From: DATIJP01 sp964569185
GTDB taxonomy: Bacteria > Chlamydiota > Chlamydiia > Chlamydiales > Rhabdochlamydiaceae
Direction: 5' to 3'
NCBI GenBank assembly: GCA_964569185.1
Contig: CAZMTP010000001.1
Coordinates: 57,500 to 121,499 of the forward strand
Length of the DNA stretch: 64,000 bases
Part shown: positions 50,268 through 58,850 of the stretch, piece by piece
How the letters are laid out: each line of letters starts with the position of its first letter
Numbering within the stretch: the first letter of the stretch is position 1
Position numbers and translations under genes: made by a program
The notes under the pieces: model-generated
What the model was told of the DNA's origin: nothing
What the model saw: the letters and a program-made list of their open reading frames with translations, nothing else
The model's database searches: none

Positions 50268-50852
50268 ATGTTAGAGAAATTTACAGACGCGCTCAGATCT
50301 ATAATACCTACTTCTTCAACTACTGTAGAGACACCTGCAAAAACTCAAATTCCATCTAATTTTGAACAATCTACCATAGGTGAATATCAGATAGAAGATG
50401 GGAAAACGACCTCTATTGTGCGGCAAATTTTTGATGTGGTTTTTGGTTTTTTTCATGAGTTACTGATGTTATTGAAGCGTCTATTTTCCAGTAAAGAAAT
50501 GAAGAAATCATTGACCACTCTTGACCAGACAGTGAGTGAATGGAATCTCCTAGGTAAAGAACTGATTCTGTATGGGAGAAATGGTACGATTGGACTGAAA
50601 GCAATACACACAGCAGAACATCTCGAAGTAACCCAGTATCATTGGGGGCTTAAACAACTGATTCAACATAAAATAGATCAAGATATAGGAATTTCGAAAA
50701 AAGAGAGCACAGCTATTGTATTTCGACCAGGCCTTAAATGGAAAAAAGAGTGGGAAAAGATTAAAGGTTTTGCAGATTATGAAATCAAAGAACTCAATCT
50801 TTTTCATGGGAAAGAGGGGATTGAAATTATTAAAAAAGATAAATCGCGTTGA
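50268..50852 (+). CDS. Unknown 194-residue protein with amphipathic N-terminal segment; putative effector
   Basis: Not recognised by family. The first 50 residues are rich in Ser, Thr and Pro (SIIPTSSTTVETPAKTQIPS) and disordered, then a hydrophobic/amphipathic stretch at about 52-77 (FFHELLMLLKRLFSSKE). The rest is soluble and helical. The segment FF-x-x-LL then RLFS-x-KE is also seen in the Fic-like protein at 59728 (FFERLLSWIIDLFSRLFSKK), so the two share an N-terminal module. GGAGGGG precedes ATG 50268. Such an N terminus fits a type III secretion client, but that is inference. Confidence 0.65.
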   Translation: MLEKFTDALRSIIPTSSTTVETPAKTQIPSNFEQSTIGEYQIEDGKTTSIVRQIFDVVFGFFHELLMLLKRLFSSKEMKKSLTTLDQTVSEWNLLGKELILYGRNGTIGLKAIHTAEHLEVTQYHWGLKQLIQHKIDQDIGISKKESTAIVFRPGLKWKKEWEKIKGFADYEIKELNLFHGKEGIEIIKKDKSR

Positions 50853-50858
50853 GATTTT

Positions 50859-51959
50859 ATGTTTAAAAAGCTGATCCTTGTCTTTGCGATTACGGTCGGC
50901 TTTTTCTGTCTGATTTCCCATCAAAATAAGTGGCAGACCAAACTTGTTTATAAAATCAAACAGCAAGAAATCCCTCTCTGGATGTTGGAGCAGATTTCCG
51001 AAGATCTAACCCCGTTTTCTTCTGGAATCAGCACTGCAATGCTAGACCGTTTGGTTGAAACATCTGGCCCAGACAATCGCTATGCATTGGCCCGCTTTCA
51101 GGTTAAAGGGGGCAGATTAGAAGTTGTCTTTGCCCCCATTGTTGAGAAGGCGCGACGCTTCCGCACTATCAAAAGAAGTCTAGAAACTCTGTGTAAAACT
51201 GTTCCCATGCCAGAACTAGATTTTGTGGTGACCATTGAAGATGCCAGCCCGATTGCCGACCCTCCGGGACCGCTGTTTGCTTTTGCTAAAAACAGATATC
51301 GTGAAAAAAAGGTGGTTTTGATTCCTGATGATGGCGCTTTAAGAGGGAACTCCAGCTGGCTTGCAAAAGTCAAAGAGGGGAAAAAGCGTTATCCCTGGAA
51401 TGCTAAAGAAAATAAACTGTTTTGGAGAGGGTCCACTACAGGAGGCTGCGCCACACTGTCCACCTTTCAAACATTGCCACGCGCACAGCTGGTGCGCCTT
51501 TCTTTACAATTCCCTGAGCTTGTCGATGCGCGCTTCAACCATTTAGTCCAGATGGACAAGGAAACAGAACAAAAACTATTAGAATTGGGCTATAAAGGCG
51601 ATACAGTATCGGTGGTTGATCATCTAAAGTATAAATACCAGATTTTGATTGATGGGAATACGTGCGCCTATACCCGCGCTTTTTGGCAACTCTATTCTGA
51701 TTGTGCGATCTTCAAGCAAAATTCAGACAATATCCAATGGTTTTACCGGGCGCTAGCGCCGGGTGTTCATTATGTGGCGATTCAAGAAGACATGAGCGAT
51801 CTTGTGGAGAAGGTGCAGTGGGCGCAAACAGATGATGCGGAAGTGCAAAAGATTGTGAAAAATGCCAACCTCTTTGCACGGTATAATCTCCAAATCGAAG
51901 ATATGCATTTGTATTTGTATCTTCTGCTGTGTGAGTATGCCAAGTTAATTCGGAAATAA
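50859..51959 (+). CDS. GT90 (CAP10/POGLUT-like) glycosyltransferase with N-terminal membrane anchor
   Basis: A 366-residue protein. After a signal anchor (KLILVFAITVGFFCLI) comes the CAP10 domain: KLFWRGSTTGGC, YKYQILIDGNTCAYTRAFW and LAPGVHYVAIQEDMSDLVEK, the K-x-x-x-x-x-D-G and R-x-x residues of the sugar-nucleotide site. This family includes the eukaryotic protein O-glucosyltransferases (POGLUT/Rumi) and fungal CAP10; bacterial members are mostly linked to LPS or capsule. The extracytoplasmic anchor is like that of Golgi enzymes. It begins 6 bases after the preceding gene and is probably co-transcribed. Confidence 0.85.
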   Translation: MFKKLILVFAITVGFFCLISHQNKWQTKLVYKIKQQEIPLWMLEQISEDLTPFSSGISTAMLDRLVETSGPDNRYALARFQVKGGRLEVVFAPIVEKARRFRTIKRSLETLCKTVPMPELDFVVTIEDASPIADPPGPLFAFAKNRYREKKVVLIPDDGALRGNSSWLAKVKEGKKRYPWNAKENKLFWRGSTTGGCATLSTFQTLPRAQLVRLSLQFPELVDARFNHLVQMDKETEQKLLELGYKGDTVSVVDHLKYKYQILIDGNTCAYTRAFWQLYSDCAIFKQNSDNIQWFYRALAPGVHYVAIQEDMSDLVEKVQWAQTDDAEVQKIVKNANLFARYNLQIEDMHLYLYLLLCEYAKLIRK

Positions 51960-52100
51960 TTAAGATCGCTTGGTAAGTACTTGATAATCAATATAACCAA
52001 AATAAAATAATTAATTATAAAGTCCTTTAAAAAGGAAGGTTGAAAAAAATAGAAAATTTTGTTAAAATTATTAATATTTTAATCGATATTAATAAATTTT

Positions 52101-52937
52101 ATGTCGCAAATAACTAGATTACCAGATGACCTTATTGGATCTTCTTTTTTATACCTAAGCCTGCCAGATTTAATAATTTGCAGTAACGTTTGCAGCAAGT
52201 GGAGATGTCTTACAAATGAAGACTATCAATTTGGTCTAAGACTACAACAGGTATTTAAACAGTGCCGCTTATTAGACACGACAGCTGGACATGATGAGGT
52301 ATTGACTACACTAGTCACTGCAATGGGTGGTAGTAGACATGATCTTATATTTCAGAACCTTTTAAGAGAATATGATGAAAAATTAATGTCGATTCCTAAT
52401 AGGGAAATAAAAAGCCATTTCAAAAATCTTACAGTTTCTTCGCAAAAAGAACTTTTTCAAAGGGCCAAACAATTCGCCTCAAGTATTTCAGTAGACACTG
52501 AAATAGGACTATTTCAATGCTACTTTTTATACAATCCAAACTATACTTTCAAATTTGCACTTGGAAAACAGGGAACGGTTGTTTCGAAAACTGAAATTTG
52601 CTTTTTTTCAAAAGCTTTGCGTGTGGTAAGGCCGCTTACAGAGAATCATCAAAGAGAATTTTTGCTTTGCAGTTCCGGTTGCGTTTCAATAGAAACAGGA
52701 TCTTATCGTTTAGAAATGGTCCTTCCTCCTGATAAAATGATCACTACTCAAAGAAGCAGAGAACCGTATAATGTTCTTGCTAGTAACATTGAGAAAGTGC
52801 TCGATGCCTGCATTGGTCATCTTACTTATGGTGAAAGAAGAAGACAGTTTCTAATGAGGCTCATACAAGTGGTAGCTGTTGCACTTTTAGCCATCGTTGT
52901 TTTTCGGTGTTATCCCTACAGTATTTCTGAAAAATAA
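52101..52937 (+). CDS. F-box domain protein with C-terminal membrane segment
   Basis: A 278-residue protein. The N terminus (about 6-45) reads RLPDDLIGSSFLYLSLPDLI, then CSNVCSKWRCLTNED, a good F-box (L-P-x-D-L-x-x-x-I/F-x-Y-L-x-L-x-D-L-x-x-x-x-x-V-C-x-x-W), the eukaryotic module that binds SKP1 of SCF ubiquitin ligases. The middle is not recognised and the C terminus has a membrane helix (VVAVALLAIVVF) with a short tail. F-box proteins are known in amoeba-associated chlamydiae and Legionella, where they act inside the host. The region is A+T-rich, suggesting transfer. Confidence 0.85.
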   Translation: MSQITRLPDDLIGSSFLYLSLPDLIICSNVCSKWRCLTNEDYQFGLRLQQVFKQCRLLDTTAGHDEVLTTLVTAMGGSRHDLIFQNLLREYDEKLMSIPNREIKSHFKNLTVSSQKELFQRAKQFASSISVDTEIGLFQCYFLYNPNYTFKFALGKQGTVVSKTEICFFSKALRVVRPLTENHQREFLLCSSGCVSIETGSYRLEMVLPPDKMITTQRSREPYNVLASNIEKVLDACIGHLTYGERRRQFLMRLIQVVAVALLAIVVFRCYPYSISEK

Positions 52938-52978
52938 TATCAGAGACTGTAGTATAGTAATTTGAAATTTTAGGGTTA

Positions 52979-53551
52979 ATGATGAGTTCTATTGAAGCGT
53001 TTTGGAATAATAGAATATTTGTAGGGTCTATTTTTCCTACTAAATTTGAAAACTTTGTTATTCGACCTGCTGAATGCGCTGACAATGTTATTGCAAAAGT
53101 CATCATTGTTTTCTTCTCAAAACTATTTAACCTGCTTACCCTGTATACTTTCTATAATCATTATCATCAGGTAGAATCCGAACGACAGTCTGAACGAAAT
53201 AAGTTAAAAAATTTGAAAGCAAAAACAGAAGAGCTTCGTGACAAAATTCAACGTGTTGATGATTTTATTTCTTCGCATCAAGACTTATACAAATTATGCC
53301 AGCAGCGTATAAAAAGGGATAAAGACTTTATCGCCACGCATAAGCTACCTGCTGAATATTACTCTCTCCGGGATGATGATTTTATAGAAGCTAATGGTAA
53401 GCTCACAATAGAGATTAACTATTTGGAATTTGAATTGAATGAACGGCGTCGGTTTATTGAAAGATATGACGGCATAAAAGAGTTATTTCAGGAATGTTTG
53501 AAAAAAGATAAGATGACTCGCATTCTGCCCAATACTCCAGTAGGGGATTAA
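52979..53551 (+). CDS. Coiled-coil protein with hydrophobic N-terminal segment, unknown
   Basis: A 190-residue protein. A hydrophobic stretch at about 38-58 (NVIAKVIIVFFSKLFNLLTL) is followed by a coiled coil with heptads (NKLKNLKAKTEELRDKIQRV and IEINYLEFELNERRRFIERY). There is no known domain. It lies directly behind the F-box gene in the same A+T-rich island. A chlamydial inclusion-membrane (Inc) protein would have a bilobed hydrophobic domain; here only one hydrophobic stretch is clear, so Inc is a weak possibility. A secreted coiled-coil effector is equally possible. Confidence 0.6.
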   Translation: MMSSIEAFWNNRIFVGSIFPTKFENFVIRPAECADNVIAKVIIVFFSKLFNLLTLYTFYNHYHQVESERQSERNKLKNLKAKTEELRDKIQRVDDFISSHQDLYKLCQQRIKRDKDFIATHKLPAEYYSLRDDDFIEANGKLTIEINYLEFELNERRRFIERYDGIKELFQECLKKDKMTRILPNTPVGD

Positions 53552-53593
53552 TAGACAGAGTATCCTTCTTTCTCTGTGCTCTCTGTGGTTAAT

Positions 53594-54430
53594 TTATCTT
53601 AACTTACCAGACCAACCCAACTTAGTTCTCAAAGTGGAGAAATAATCCCTTCTTAATAAGCTCACCAAACGGAAATTTTTCGCATTCCGCGTGATACGGA
53701 AAACATCGGTAGGGTGAAGCTCATAGTGAATCAGTCCATCCGCGCGGATCTCTAAAGGCGCTTCCTCATTTAAAGATTGGATCTGGATCTCTTGCGATGA
53801 GGTGAGCACAAGCGGCCTGTTGGAAATCGTATGTGGACTAATGGGAGTCAACACTAGCGCCTCAAGAGTGGGATTTAAAATAGGACCCCCTGCCGCTAAA
53901 GAATAGGCGGTCGATCCTGTGGGCGTCGCAATAATAATGCCATCAGCCTGGAACGTGTTGAGGTAGACGCCATCCACATGAATGGCCATTTCTACAAGGC
54001 TAGGATTTTTTCCGCGATGGATCACAATATCATTCACTGCAAAACAGCGGCCCCCATGAAGCAATCTTCCTTCAATGGCAACCCGCTCTTCGATACGGTA
54101 AGCGCCATTGATGAGATCTTGAAGGCTGGGGTAAAGATCTGGCAGGGGAACATCGGCCATAAATCCTAAATGGCCTAAATTAATGCCTAAAATTGCCGCT
54201 TTAAGATGCTCGTATTTGTGTACGAGGTGCAAAATGGTGCCATCGCCACCCATTGAGAGAAGAAAGTCGATCTCCAGTGGATTGATCTGCGACATCGGCA
54301 CGGCGCCTAATTCTTTGGCCTCTTCATCTTCTGCAACGGTGAGGATTTTACGTTCTTTAAGGAAATGATGGATCTCTTTGGCAAGTTTTCGGGACTCTTT
54401 CTTGCTGCTCGGGAAAATCGCGATCATCAT
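53594..54430 (-). CDS. nadK: NAD kinase
   Basis: A 278-residue ATP-NAD kinase that makes NADP. The signature GGDGTILH lies at 61-68, NLGHLGFMAD follows, and TPTGSTAYSLAAGGPILNP is the second family motif. The order and length are those of bacterial NadK. It is the last gene of a run xseA-xseB-dxs-nadK on the minus strand, overlapping dxs by 4 bases. Confidence 0.95.
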   Translation of the reverse strand: MMIAIFPSSKKESRKLAKEIHHFLKERKILTVAEDEEAKELGAVPMSQINPLEIDFLLSMGGDGTILHLVHKYEHLKAAILGINLGHLGFMADVPLPDLYPSLQDLINGAYRIEERVAIEGRLLHGGRCFAVNDIVIHRGKNPSLVEMAIHVDGVYLNTFQADGIIIATPTGSTAYSLAAGGPILNPTLEALVLTPISPHTISNRPLVLTSSQEIQIQSLNEEAPLEIRADGLIHYELHPTDVFRITRNAKNFRLVSLLRRDYFSTLRTKLGWSGKLR

Positions 54431-56316
54431 GGAGCATATACCTTCTGGGACAGCTCTTTGAGGATTTTGCCTGCAATCGATTCTGCATCTAAACCGATTT
54501 CAGCCAAAAGCTCTTTTTGGGTCCCTTGTTCTACATACATTTCAGGAATGCCAAAATTCAGAATTTGGGTCGATTGAAATCCATTGCGAATAGCAAAAGA
54601 GTTAAAAATCATCCCAAAGCCTGCATTGACCGAATGTTCTTCGATGGTCACCACCATTTTATGGGTCATCAGCACATCATAGAAAAGCTCTGTATCTAAT
54701 GGTTTAACAAATACAGGATCGATAATGGTAGGATTGTATCCTTCTTCAATTAGCTTTTTTCTTACTTCTTCTGCTGTGATGCACATATGGCCTAAAGCGA
54801 TCAGCGCAATTTCTGTTCCAGAATGCAGCGTCTCTGCCATGCCAAGTTCTCGTTTCTGAATGGGCAGAGCGGGCTCGTCAGTGGTTAAATTGGGATAACG
54901 AATCGCACAAGGGCGGCCCCAAGTAAATGCGCTTTCTAAAAGCTCTTTCAATAGATGACCATCTCGGGGTTGGCAGATGATCATATTGGGCATCGCATTC
55001 AGAAAGCTAATGTCATAAATGCCATGATGGGTCGATCCATCCGCTGCCGATAGGCCCCCGCGGTCCAAAGCAAATACCACAGGCAATTCTTGCAAACAGA
55101 CGTCTTGAAATAGATTGTCCATTGCGCGCTGCAAAAATGTGGCATAAATACAGCAGACCACTTTCATCTTTTTGCCATAAGCAATGCCTCCTGCAAAGGT
55201 GACTGCATGGCCCTCTGCAATGCCCACGTCCAAACAGCGCTCTGGAAATTTTTCCATAAATTGATCTAGGCAAGAACCAAGAGGCATCGCAGGCGTGATG
55301 CAGACAAGGCTAGGATCGTTTTCCGCCATTTTCAAAAGATGGGCTCCAAAAATCTTAGGAAAAGTTGGTTTGGCAGGCCCTGTGGCGAGCATTTTTCCCG
55401 TGACTTTATCGAAAGGCTTGCAGCCATGCCACTGGATCGGATTTTTGCTTGCGCTCTCCATCCCTTTGCCTTTCACTGTATGTACGTGGAGAAGAATGGG
55501 ACGCTCGCTCTCTTTGACAGCTTCTAAGATGGAGATGAGCTTGCCGATATTGTGCCCATCGACAGGGCCGACATAGGAAAAGCCAAACTGCTCAAAGAAG
55601 GCAGCACAACTGACTAAGTTTTTCACCGATTCGCGCACTTTGCGGCCCCGTTTGATCAGATTTTTCCCAAAGCCAGGAATCGAAGACAGAAACTTCTCAA
55701 TCCCTGAATAGATTTTATTGGAAGTAGGGCTGTTTAAGAGCTGATTTAAAATATGGGTGATCGCCCCCACATTTTTGGAAATTGACATATTATTATCATT
55801 GAGCACTAGAATAAATCGTTTTAGATCACGCGGAATATTATTCATCGCCTCAAGAGTGAGGCCACAAGTCAGAGAGGCATCTCCAATCACGGGAAGAATA
55901 TATTCGCCTCTGCCCGAAAGATCGCGATTTTTGGCTACCCCTAGTCCTAAGGAAAGCGCAGTGCCCGCATGGCCTGCATAAAAATGGTCATGGGGCGACT
56001 CTTTAGGGGCTGCAAATCCGCACAGTCCTTTATATTGTCTGATTTTGGAAAAGCGGTCCAAACGCCCTGTCAATAATTTGTGAGGATAGGTCTGATGGCT
56101 CACATCGAAAATAAATTTATCGTCAGGGGAGTGGAATACCTTATGCAGCGCAATGGTCAGTTCCACAATGCCTAAATTGGACCCCAGATGACCGCCATTA
56201 ATAGCGAGCACGTCGATGATTTTTTGACGGATCTCTTCTGCTAGCTGCTCCAATTCTGCAAGGGAGAGCCTTTTTAGGTCTTCAGGGCTTTCGATTTTAT
56301 CAAGATAATCAGTCAT
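54427..56316 (-). CDS. dxs: 1-Deoxy-D-xylulose-5-phosphate synthase
   Basis: A 629-residue thiamine-diphosphate enzyme of the non-mevalonate isoprenoid pathway, which also feeds the menaquinone side chain. Features are INGGHLGSNLGIVELTIALH, DVSHQTYPHKLLTGR, GHAGTALSLGLGVAKNRD and the ThDP site VIGDASLTCGLTLEAMNN, and the C-terminal VFALDRGGLSAADGSTHHG. I start at ATG 56316 (MTDYLDKI), which lines up with the family; an ATG seven codons upstream is in frame. It overlaps xseB upstream by 8 bases. Confidence 0.97.
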   Translation of the reverse strand: MTDYLDKIESPEDLKRLSLAELEQLAEEIRQKIIDVLAINGGHLGSNLGIVELTIALHKVFHSPDDKFIFDVSHQTYPHKLLTGRLDRFSKIRQYKGLCGFAAPKESPHDHFYAGHAGTALSLGLGVAKNRDLSGRGEYILPVIGDASLTCGLTLEAMNNIPRDLKRFILVLNDNNMSISKNVGAITHILNQLLNSPTSNKIYSGIEKFLSSIPGFGKNLIKRGRKVRESVKNLVSCAAFFEQFGFSYVGPVDGHNIGKLISILEAVKESERPILLHVHTVKGKGMESASKNPIQWHGCKPFDKVTGKMLATGPAKPTFPKIFGAHLLKMAENDPSLVCITPAMPLGSCLDQFMEKFPERCLDVGIAEGHAVTFAGGIAYGKKMKVVCCIYATFLQRAMDNLFQDVCLQELPVVFALDRGGLSAADGSTHHGIYDISFLNAMPNMIICQPRDGHLLKELLESAFTWGRPCAIRYPNLTTDEPALPIQKRELGMAETLHSGTEIALIALGHMCITAEEVRKKLIEEGYNPTIIDPVFVKPLDTELFYDVLMTHKMVVTIEEHSVNAGFGMIFNSFAIRNGFQSTQILNFGIPEMYVEQGTQKELLAEIGLDAESIAGKILKELSQKVYAP

Positions 56317-56575
56317 ATTTTTTTGTCGAAGGGGCAAACGGTTCTGTCACAGGCTTTCCCTGCGGGTCTAGTGCCAATTCACCACTCCGATTTTTCATTA
56401 ATATCTCAATTTTTTGTTCGGCTGCTGTTAGTTTTTGTGTGCAGGCGGCAATGAGCTTGTCCGCTTCTTCGTAAAGTTTTAAAGAGTCTTCCAAAGCGAC
56501 CTGTTCGCCATGCATCTTTTCTAAAATTTTTTCGAGGCGCTCATAGGCCTGTTCAAACGAAAAATTGTCTTTCAT
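56309..56575 (-). CDS. xseB: Exodeoxyribonuclease VII small subunit
   Basis: An 88-residue helical protein. FEQAYERLEKILEKMHGEQV, then LEDSLKLYEEADKLIAACT matches the conserved XseB core. With XseA it forms exonuclease VII, which degrades single-stranded DNA. A charged C-terminal extension (PQGKPVTEPFAPSTKK) is a little longer than usual. It overlaps xseA by 4 bases and dxs by 8. Confidence 0.93.
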   Translation of the reverse strand: MKDNFSFEQAYERLEKILEKMHGEQVALEDSLKLYEEADKLIAACTQKLTAAEQKIEILMKNRSGELALDPQGKPVTEPFAPSTKKYD

Positions 56576-57909
56576 ACAGTTTTGTCTCTAATTGTTGCTT
56601 TAAGTTTACCATCTTGGAGCTGAATGGATACGGAATCGTCTATCTGTACCTGATCTGCCCTGAGAATAATGGAATCTGTTTTTTCATGAAAGAGGAGACA
56701 GTAGCCCTTAGTTAAAAGGTTTTTAGGGTGGGTCGCTTTCAAATGGAAGGCTAATTGCGCCAGATGCTCTTTTTTCTCTTTCAGGCGCAGTTTGATCTGC
56801 TGCGTGATCTGTTTTTCCCATTGTTGAAGATTTTTCTTGGCATTGGCCAGCTGAAAACTAGGGCGCAGTGCTTGATGCTGTTTTTGTAGTCCTTGCAGCT
56901 GCCACTTTTTTTGCAGGCAGAGGGTGGAAAGTCTGTTTGTCAATTCTTCTTTAATTGTGTCGATTTTTTGCATGTAGGGGTTAAGCAAGGCATAGGGAGA
57001 AACCATAAAAGGCTGTTTCATTAAGCCGTTTATGCGGTGGCGCCAGCTGCGGATGAGTCCCGCGGTGCTCTGGTTGAGCCGCGTTTGCATAGTGGCAAGG
57101 AAGGCAAGCTCTTCATTTTTTTCTAAACAGACCATTTCAGCTGCAGCAGATGGGGTGGGTGCGCGCACATCGGCAGCAAAGTCTGCGATGGTGAAATCGG
57201 TTTCGTGGCCTACAGCAGACACAATGGGGATCGTGGACTCTTTAATGGCCGCTGCGACCATCTCTTCATTGAAAGGCCAAAGGTCTTCTAAACTACCACC
57301 TCCTCGCCCCACAATCAACACATCGGCAAGATGGTACTGGTTAAATTCTTGAATTGCTTTGGCAATTTCAGCGGCAGCCCCTTCGCCTTGGACCTTTACA
57401 GGATATAAAATCAGATGGAATCCAGAAAAACGGCGCGAAAGCACCTGGATCATATCTTGGATCACAGAGCCTGTAGGGCTAGTCACCACGCCAATAGTTT
57501 TAGGCAGCCTGGGAAGCGATTTTTTTAAAGCCTGATCAAACCAGCCCAAACTTTGAAGTTTCAATTTTAGCTCATGCAGTTTTTTGAGCAGCTCGCCCAC
57601 ACCGCTATATTCCAGCTGCCGCACAATGATCTGATAATTCCCACGCGGTGGATAGACGCTGAGTTCCCCACGGACAATCACTTTATCGCCATCTTTGGGA
57701 AATCGAGAAAGAGTGCCGCTATTGCCTTTAAATAGAACGGCCGAAATCTGCGCATCTCTATCTTTTAAAGTAAAGTAGAGATGGCCAGACGATTGCAGCT
57801 TCAAATTACTAATTTCTCCCTCAACGCTAAGGAATGAAAATTGGGTTTCCAGCTGTTTTTTAATGAGCGTCGTGAGCTCTGAGACTGTCAAAATGTTGTT
57901 TTTCATCAC
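56572..57909 (-). CDS. xseA: Exodeoxyribonuclease VII large subunit
   Basis: A 445-residue nuclease subunit. The N-terminal OB-fold is LTTLIKKQLETQFSFLSVEG, then FKGNSGTLSRFPKDGDKVIV; the catalytic domain has IGVVTSPTGSVIQDMI, DVLIVGRGGGSLEDLWPFNE and PIVSAVGHETDFTIADFAAD, with the family Asp/His residues. A long coiled-coil C-terminal region binds XseB copies. The upstream gap to tpiA holds a palindromic repeat. Confidence 0.96.
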   Translation of the reverse strand: MMKNNILTVSELTTLIKKQLETQFSFLSVEGEISNLKLQSSGHLYFTLKDRDAQISAVLFKGNSGTLSRFPKDGDKVIVRGELSVYPPRGNYQIIVRQLEYSGVGELLKKLHELKLKLQSLGWFDQALKKSLPRLPKTIGVVTSPTGSVIQDMIQVLSRRFSGFHLILYPVKVQGEGAAAEIAKAIQEFNQYHLADVLIVGRGGGSLEDLWPFNEEMVAAAIKESTIPIVSAVGHETDFTIADFAADVRAPTPSAAAEMVCLEKNEELAFLATMQTRLNQSTAGLIRSWRHRINGLMKQPFMVSPYALLNPYMQKIDTIKEELTNRLSTLCLQKKWQLQGLQKQHQALRPSFQLANAKKNLQQWEKQITQQIKLRLKEKKEHLAQLAFHLKATHPKNLLTKGYCLLFHEKTDSIILRADQVQIDDSVSIQLQDGKLKATIRDKTV

Positions 57910-57952
57910 CTGAGTGAATTATCTGCTTTTGCAGGAAAACAGACAAGTTCAT

Positions 57953-58049
57953 ATCCTGCCTATCCTGCCGCTTTAGCGATCCTCCACATCCTGTTTATTT
58001 TTCGGAGAACAAGATAAACAGGATCGCGATGCGGCAGGATAGGCAGGAT
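57953..58049. repeat. Palindromic repeat, ATCCTGCC family, copy 2
   Basis: ATCCTGCCTATCCTGCCGC at the left pairs perfectly with GCGGCAGGATAGGCAGGAT at the right, with ATCCTGTTTAT and ATAAACAGGAT nested inside. It is the reverse-complement-oriented relative of 36995-37093. It lies in the divergent gap between xseA and tpiA, within about 50 bases of both starts. Confidence 0.9.
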
Positions 58050-58097
58050 GGAAAATAAAATTGCGCAAAGTAAATTTGTGATGTATCATTTTTCATC

Positions 58098-58850
58098 ATG
58101 AGAAAAATTTCTATTATTGCGGGCAATTGGAAAATGTACAAGACGATAGCAGAGGCAAAAGAATTTTTTGCTGCCTTTTTGCCTTTAGTCAAAACAGCCC
58201 ATTCAAAAATTTTTATTGCGCCTCCTACCACTGCGCTCGCCGCTTGCGCCCCTTTAGTGCAGGGGTCTAAAGTGCTCCTTGGCGCTCAAAATATCAGTGC
58301 CCATGAAGAGGGGGCCTATACCGGTGAAGTTTCAGCTAAAATGGTCAAAGAAGCAGGCGCTAGCTTTGTGATTTTAGGCCATTCTGAACGGCGCCTTTAT
58401 TTCCACGAAACAGATGAACTCATCCAGCAAAAACTAAAACGGGCATTCCATGAAAAATTGCTCCCGATTTTATGTATTGGGGAAACGGAAAAACAGAGAG
58501 AAGAAGGCCGCTCTTTTGCCGTGGTATTGAAACAGATTGATGACTGTTTGTCCGGGTTTTCAGCGAATCAATTAAAAGATTTAATTCTTGCCTACGAGCC
58601 TGTTTGGGCCATTGGCACGGGCAAAAATGCGACACCCGCGATCGCTCAAGAAATGCACCATAAAATCCGCGAGCACATAGGGAAAAAATGGGGAATAAAG
58701 CTTGCAGAGGATCTTCCAATCCTTTATGGTGGTTCAGTAAAAATTGAAAATAGTGCTGCGCTTTTAAAAGAACCAGACATTGATGGAGTTCTTGTGGGCG
58801 GGGCCTCATTAGATGCAAAAAATTTTGCAACAATCGTAGGAAAGTTATGA
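58098..58850 (+). CDS. tpiA: Triosephosphate isomerase
   Basis: A 250-residue glycolytic enzyme. GNWKMYKT (Lys12), LGHSERRLYF (His95) and AYEPVWAIGTGKNAT (Glu167) provide the three catalytic residues, and LPILYGGSVKIENSAALL the phosphate-binding loop. A complete, standard enzyme that fits chlamydial glycolysis. It is followed by secG with a 4-base overlap. Confidence 0.98.
   Translation: MRKISIIAGNWKMYKTIAEAKEFFAAFLPLVKTAHSKIFIAPPTTALAACAPLVQGSKVLLGAQNISAHEEGAYTGEVSAKMVKEAGASFVILGHSERRLYFHETDELIQQKLKRAFHEKLLPILCIGETEKQREEGRSFAVVLKQIDDCLSGFSANQLKDLILAYEPVWAIGTGKNATPAIAQEMHHKIREHIGKKWGIKLAEDLPILYGGSVKIENSAALLKEPDIDGVLVGGASLDAKNFATIVGKL

Noticed and set aside
52979..53551. Confident call of a chlamydial Inc protein
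   Set aside because: Only a single hydrophobic stretch is clear; Inc proteins need a bilobed hydrophobic domain.
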